Assembly (NCBI GenBank): GCA_022572105.1
Contig: JACZWN010000026.1
Span: 1 to 21,786 of the forward strand
Length of the DNA: 21,786 bases
Direction of reading: 5' to 3'
DNA from: Pseudomonadota bacterium
Lineage (GTDB): Bacteria; Pseudomonadota; Alphaproteobacteria; Kiloniellales; J153
Part shown: positions 21,150-21,786 of the stretch, piece by piece
Layout: each line of letters opens with the position of its first letter
Position numbering within the stretch: the stretch's first letter is position 1
The notes under the pieces: generated by a model
Told to the model about the DNA's origin: nothing
The model's input: the letters and a program-made list of their open reading frames with translations, nothing else
Databases searched by the model: none
Made by a program: the position numbers and the translations under genes

Positions 21150-21786
21150 ATGAGCAACCGCGCCTTCATCAAGATGCACGGGCTGGGCAACGACTTCGTG
21201 GTGGTCGACGCCCGGGAGGTTCCCTTCGCCCTGACCGAGGCGCGCGCGCGGGCCCTGGCCGACCGGCGCACCGGCGTCGGCTGCGACCAGATCGTGGTGC
21301 TCGAGCCGCCGCGCAACGGCAGCGCCGATGTCTTCTTGAGGTTCTGGAATTCCGACGGCGGCGAGGTCGACGCCTGCGGCAACGGCACCCGCTGCGCCGC
21401 CGCGCTGGTCATGAGCGAGAGCGGCCGCGACGCCATCGCCATCGAGACCGTGGCCGGGCTGCTCGGCGCCGAGATCGCCGGCCCCGGCCGGGTCGCGGTG
21501 GACATGGGCGAAGCGCGCCTCGGCTGGGACGACATCCCGCTCGCCCGCGAGCAGGACACGCTCCACCTGGCGCTCGAACGCGAGGCCTTGCGCGATCCGG
21601 TCGCGGTCAACATGGGCAACCCGCACGCGGTCTTCTTCGTCGGCGACGCCGAGGCCATCGACCTGGCGCGCCTCGGCCCGGATCTGGAGCGCGACCCGAT
21701 CTTCCCCGAGCGCGCCAACATCGGCGTCGCGCAACTGACCGGTCCGGACGCGCTGCGCCTGCGCGTCTGCGAGCGCGGCGCCGGCG
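21150..21786 (+). CDS. dapF: Diaminopimelate epimerase (3' truncated by window)
   Basis: The first 212 codons of DapF, which interconverts LL- and meso-diaminopimelate for lysine and peptidoglycan. KMHGLGNDFVVVD (8-20), GVGCDQIVVLE (42-52), FWNSDGGEVDACGNGTRC (65-82, first catalytic Cys76), and GNPHAVFFV are clear. The visible part ends at VCERGAG, just before the second catalytic Cys expected in the GETxxCGTG motif. ATG 21150 gives the usual few residues before MHGLGND, although no Shine-Dalgarno is seen. It diverges from ffh. Confidence 0.95.
   Translation, partial: MSNRAFIKMHGLGNDFVVVDAREVPFALTEARARALADRRTGVGCDQIVVLEPPRNGSADVFLRFWNSDGGEVDACGNGTRCAAALVMSESGRDAIAIETVAGLLGAEIAGPGRVAVDMGEARLGWDDIPLAREQDTLHLALEREALRDPVAVNMGNPHAVFFVGDAEAIDLARLGPDLERDPIFPERANIGVAQLTGPDALRLRVCERGAG

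Overview
The window looks like a chromosomal segment of a GC-rich alphaproteobacterium, probably Rhodospirillales-like. The main reason is the block ffh-rpsP-rimM-trmD-rplS followed by leuC-leuD-leuB and asd, with dapF divergent from ffh, an order I know from alphaproteobacteria. Other pointers are a mesaconyl-CoA hydratase next to a CitE-like CoA-ester lyase (ethylmalonyl-CoA pathway) and very long Ala/Glu-rich and Lys-rich tails on two ribosomal proteins. No taxonomy could be checked by search.

Layout. 1-2650 is less GC-rich and accessory in look: the 3' part of a cyclase-type TPR protein, then an FAD-dependent monooxygenase flanked by two ungapped copies of a 101-bp direct repeat. 2381-3546 has no convincing gene. 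It holds a 17-bp palindrome, a cluster of DnaA-box-like sites beside an AT-rich patch (candidate replication origin) and GC-rich palindromes. 3547-5548 (minus) is a two-gene CoA-ester operon. pdxY (plus) diverges from it. 6578-11574 is a transport locus: a divergent GntR/FadR-type regulator, then a substrate-binding protein, permease, ATPase, second permease and a fumarylacetoacetase-family hydrolase on the plus strand. From 11622 to 20893 nearly everything is on the minus strand: asd, leuB, leuD, leuC, rplS, trmD, rimM, rpsP and ffh. A DUF962 gene (plus) and a tiny secreted protein gene (minus) sit between asd and leuB around a strong shared terminator. dapF starts at 21150 and runs off the end.

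How the genes work together. asd and dapF belong to the aspartate/lysine/diaminopimelate route, and leuCDB makes leucine. ffh, rpsP, rimM, trmD and rplS serve ribosome assembly, tRNA m1G37 methylation and protein targeting. The CoA pair would hydrate mesaconyl-CoA and cleave beta-methylmalyl-CoA. The transport locus looks like a regulated uptake-plus-hydrolysis unit for a small organic acid, possibly an acylpyruvate or its precursor; the substrate cannot be read from sequence.

Most interesting for follow-up: the DnaA-box cluster with the structured GC-rich spacer; the repeat-flanked monooxygenase; the transport/hydrolase operon with duplicated motifs at its regulator's start; a tiny secreted protein whose ribosome-binding site complements about 15 nt of the 16S 3' end; and the oppositely charged tails on bS16 and bL19 in one operon.
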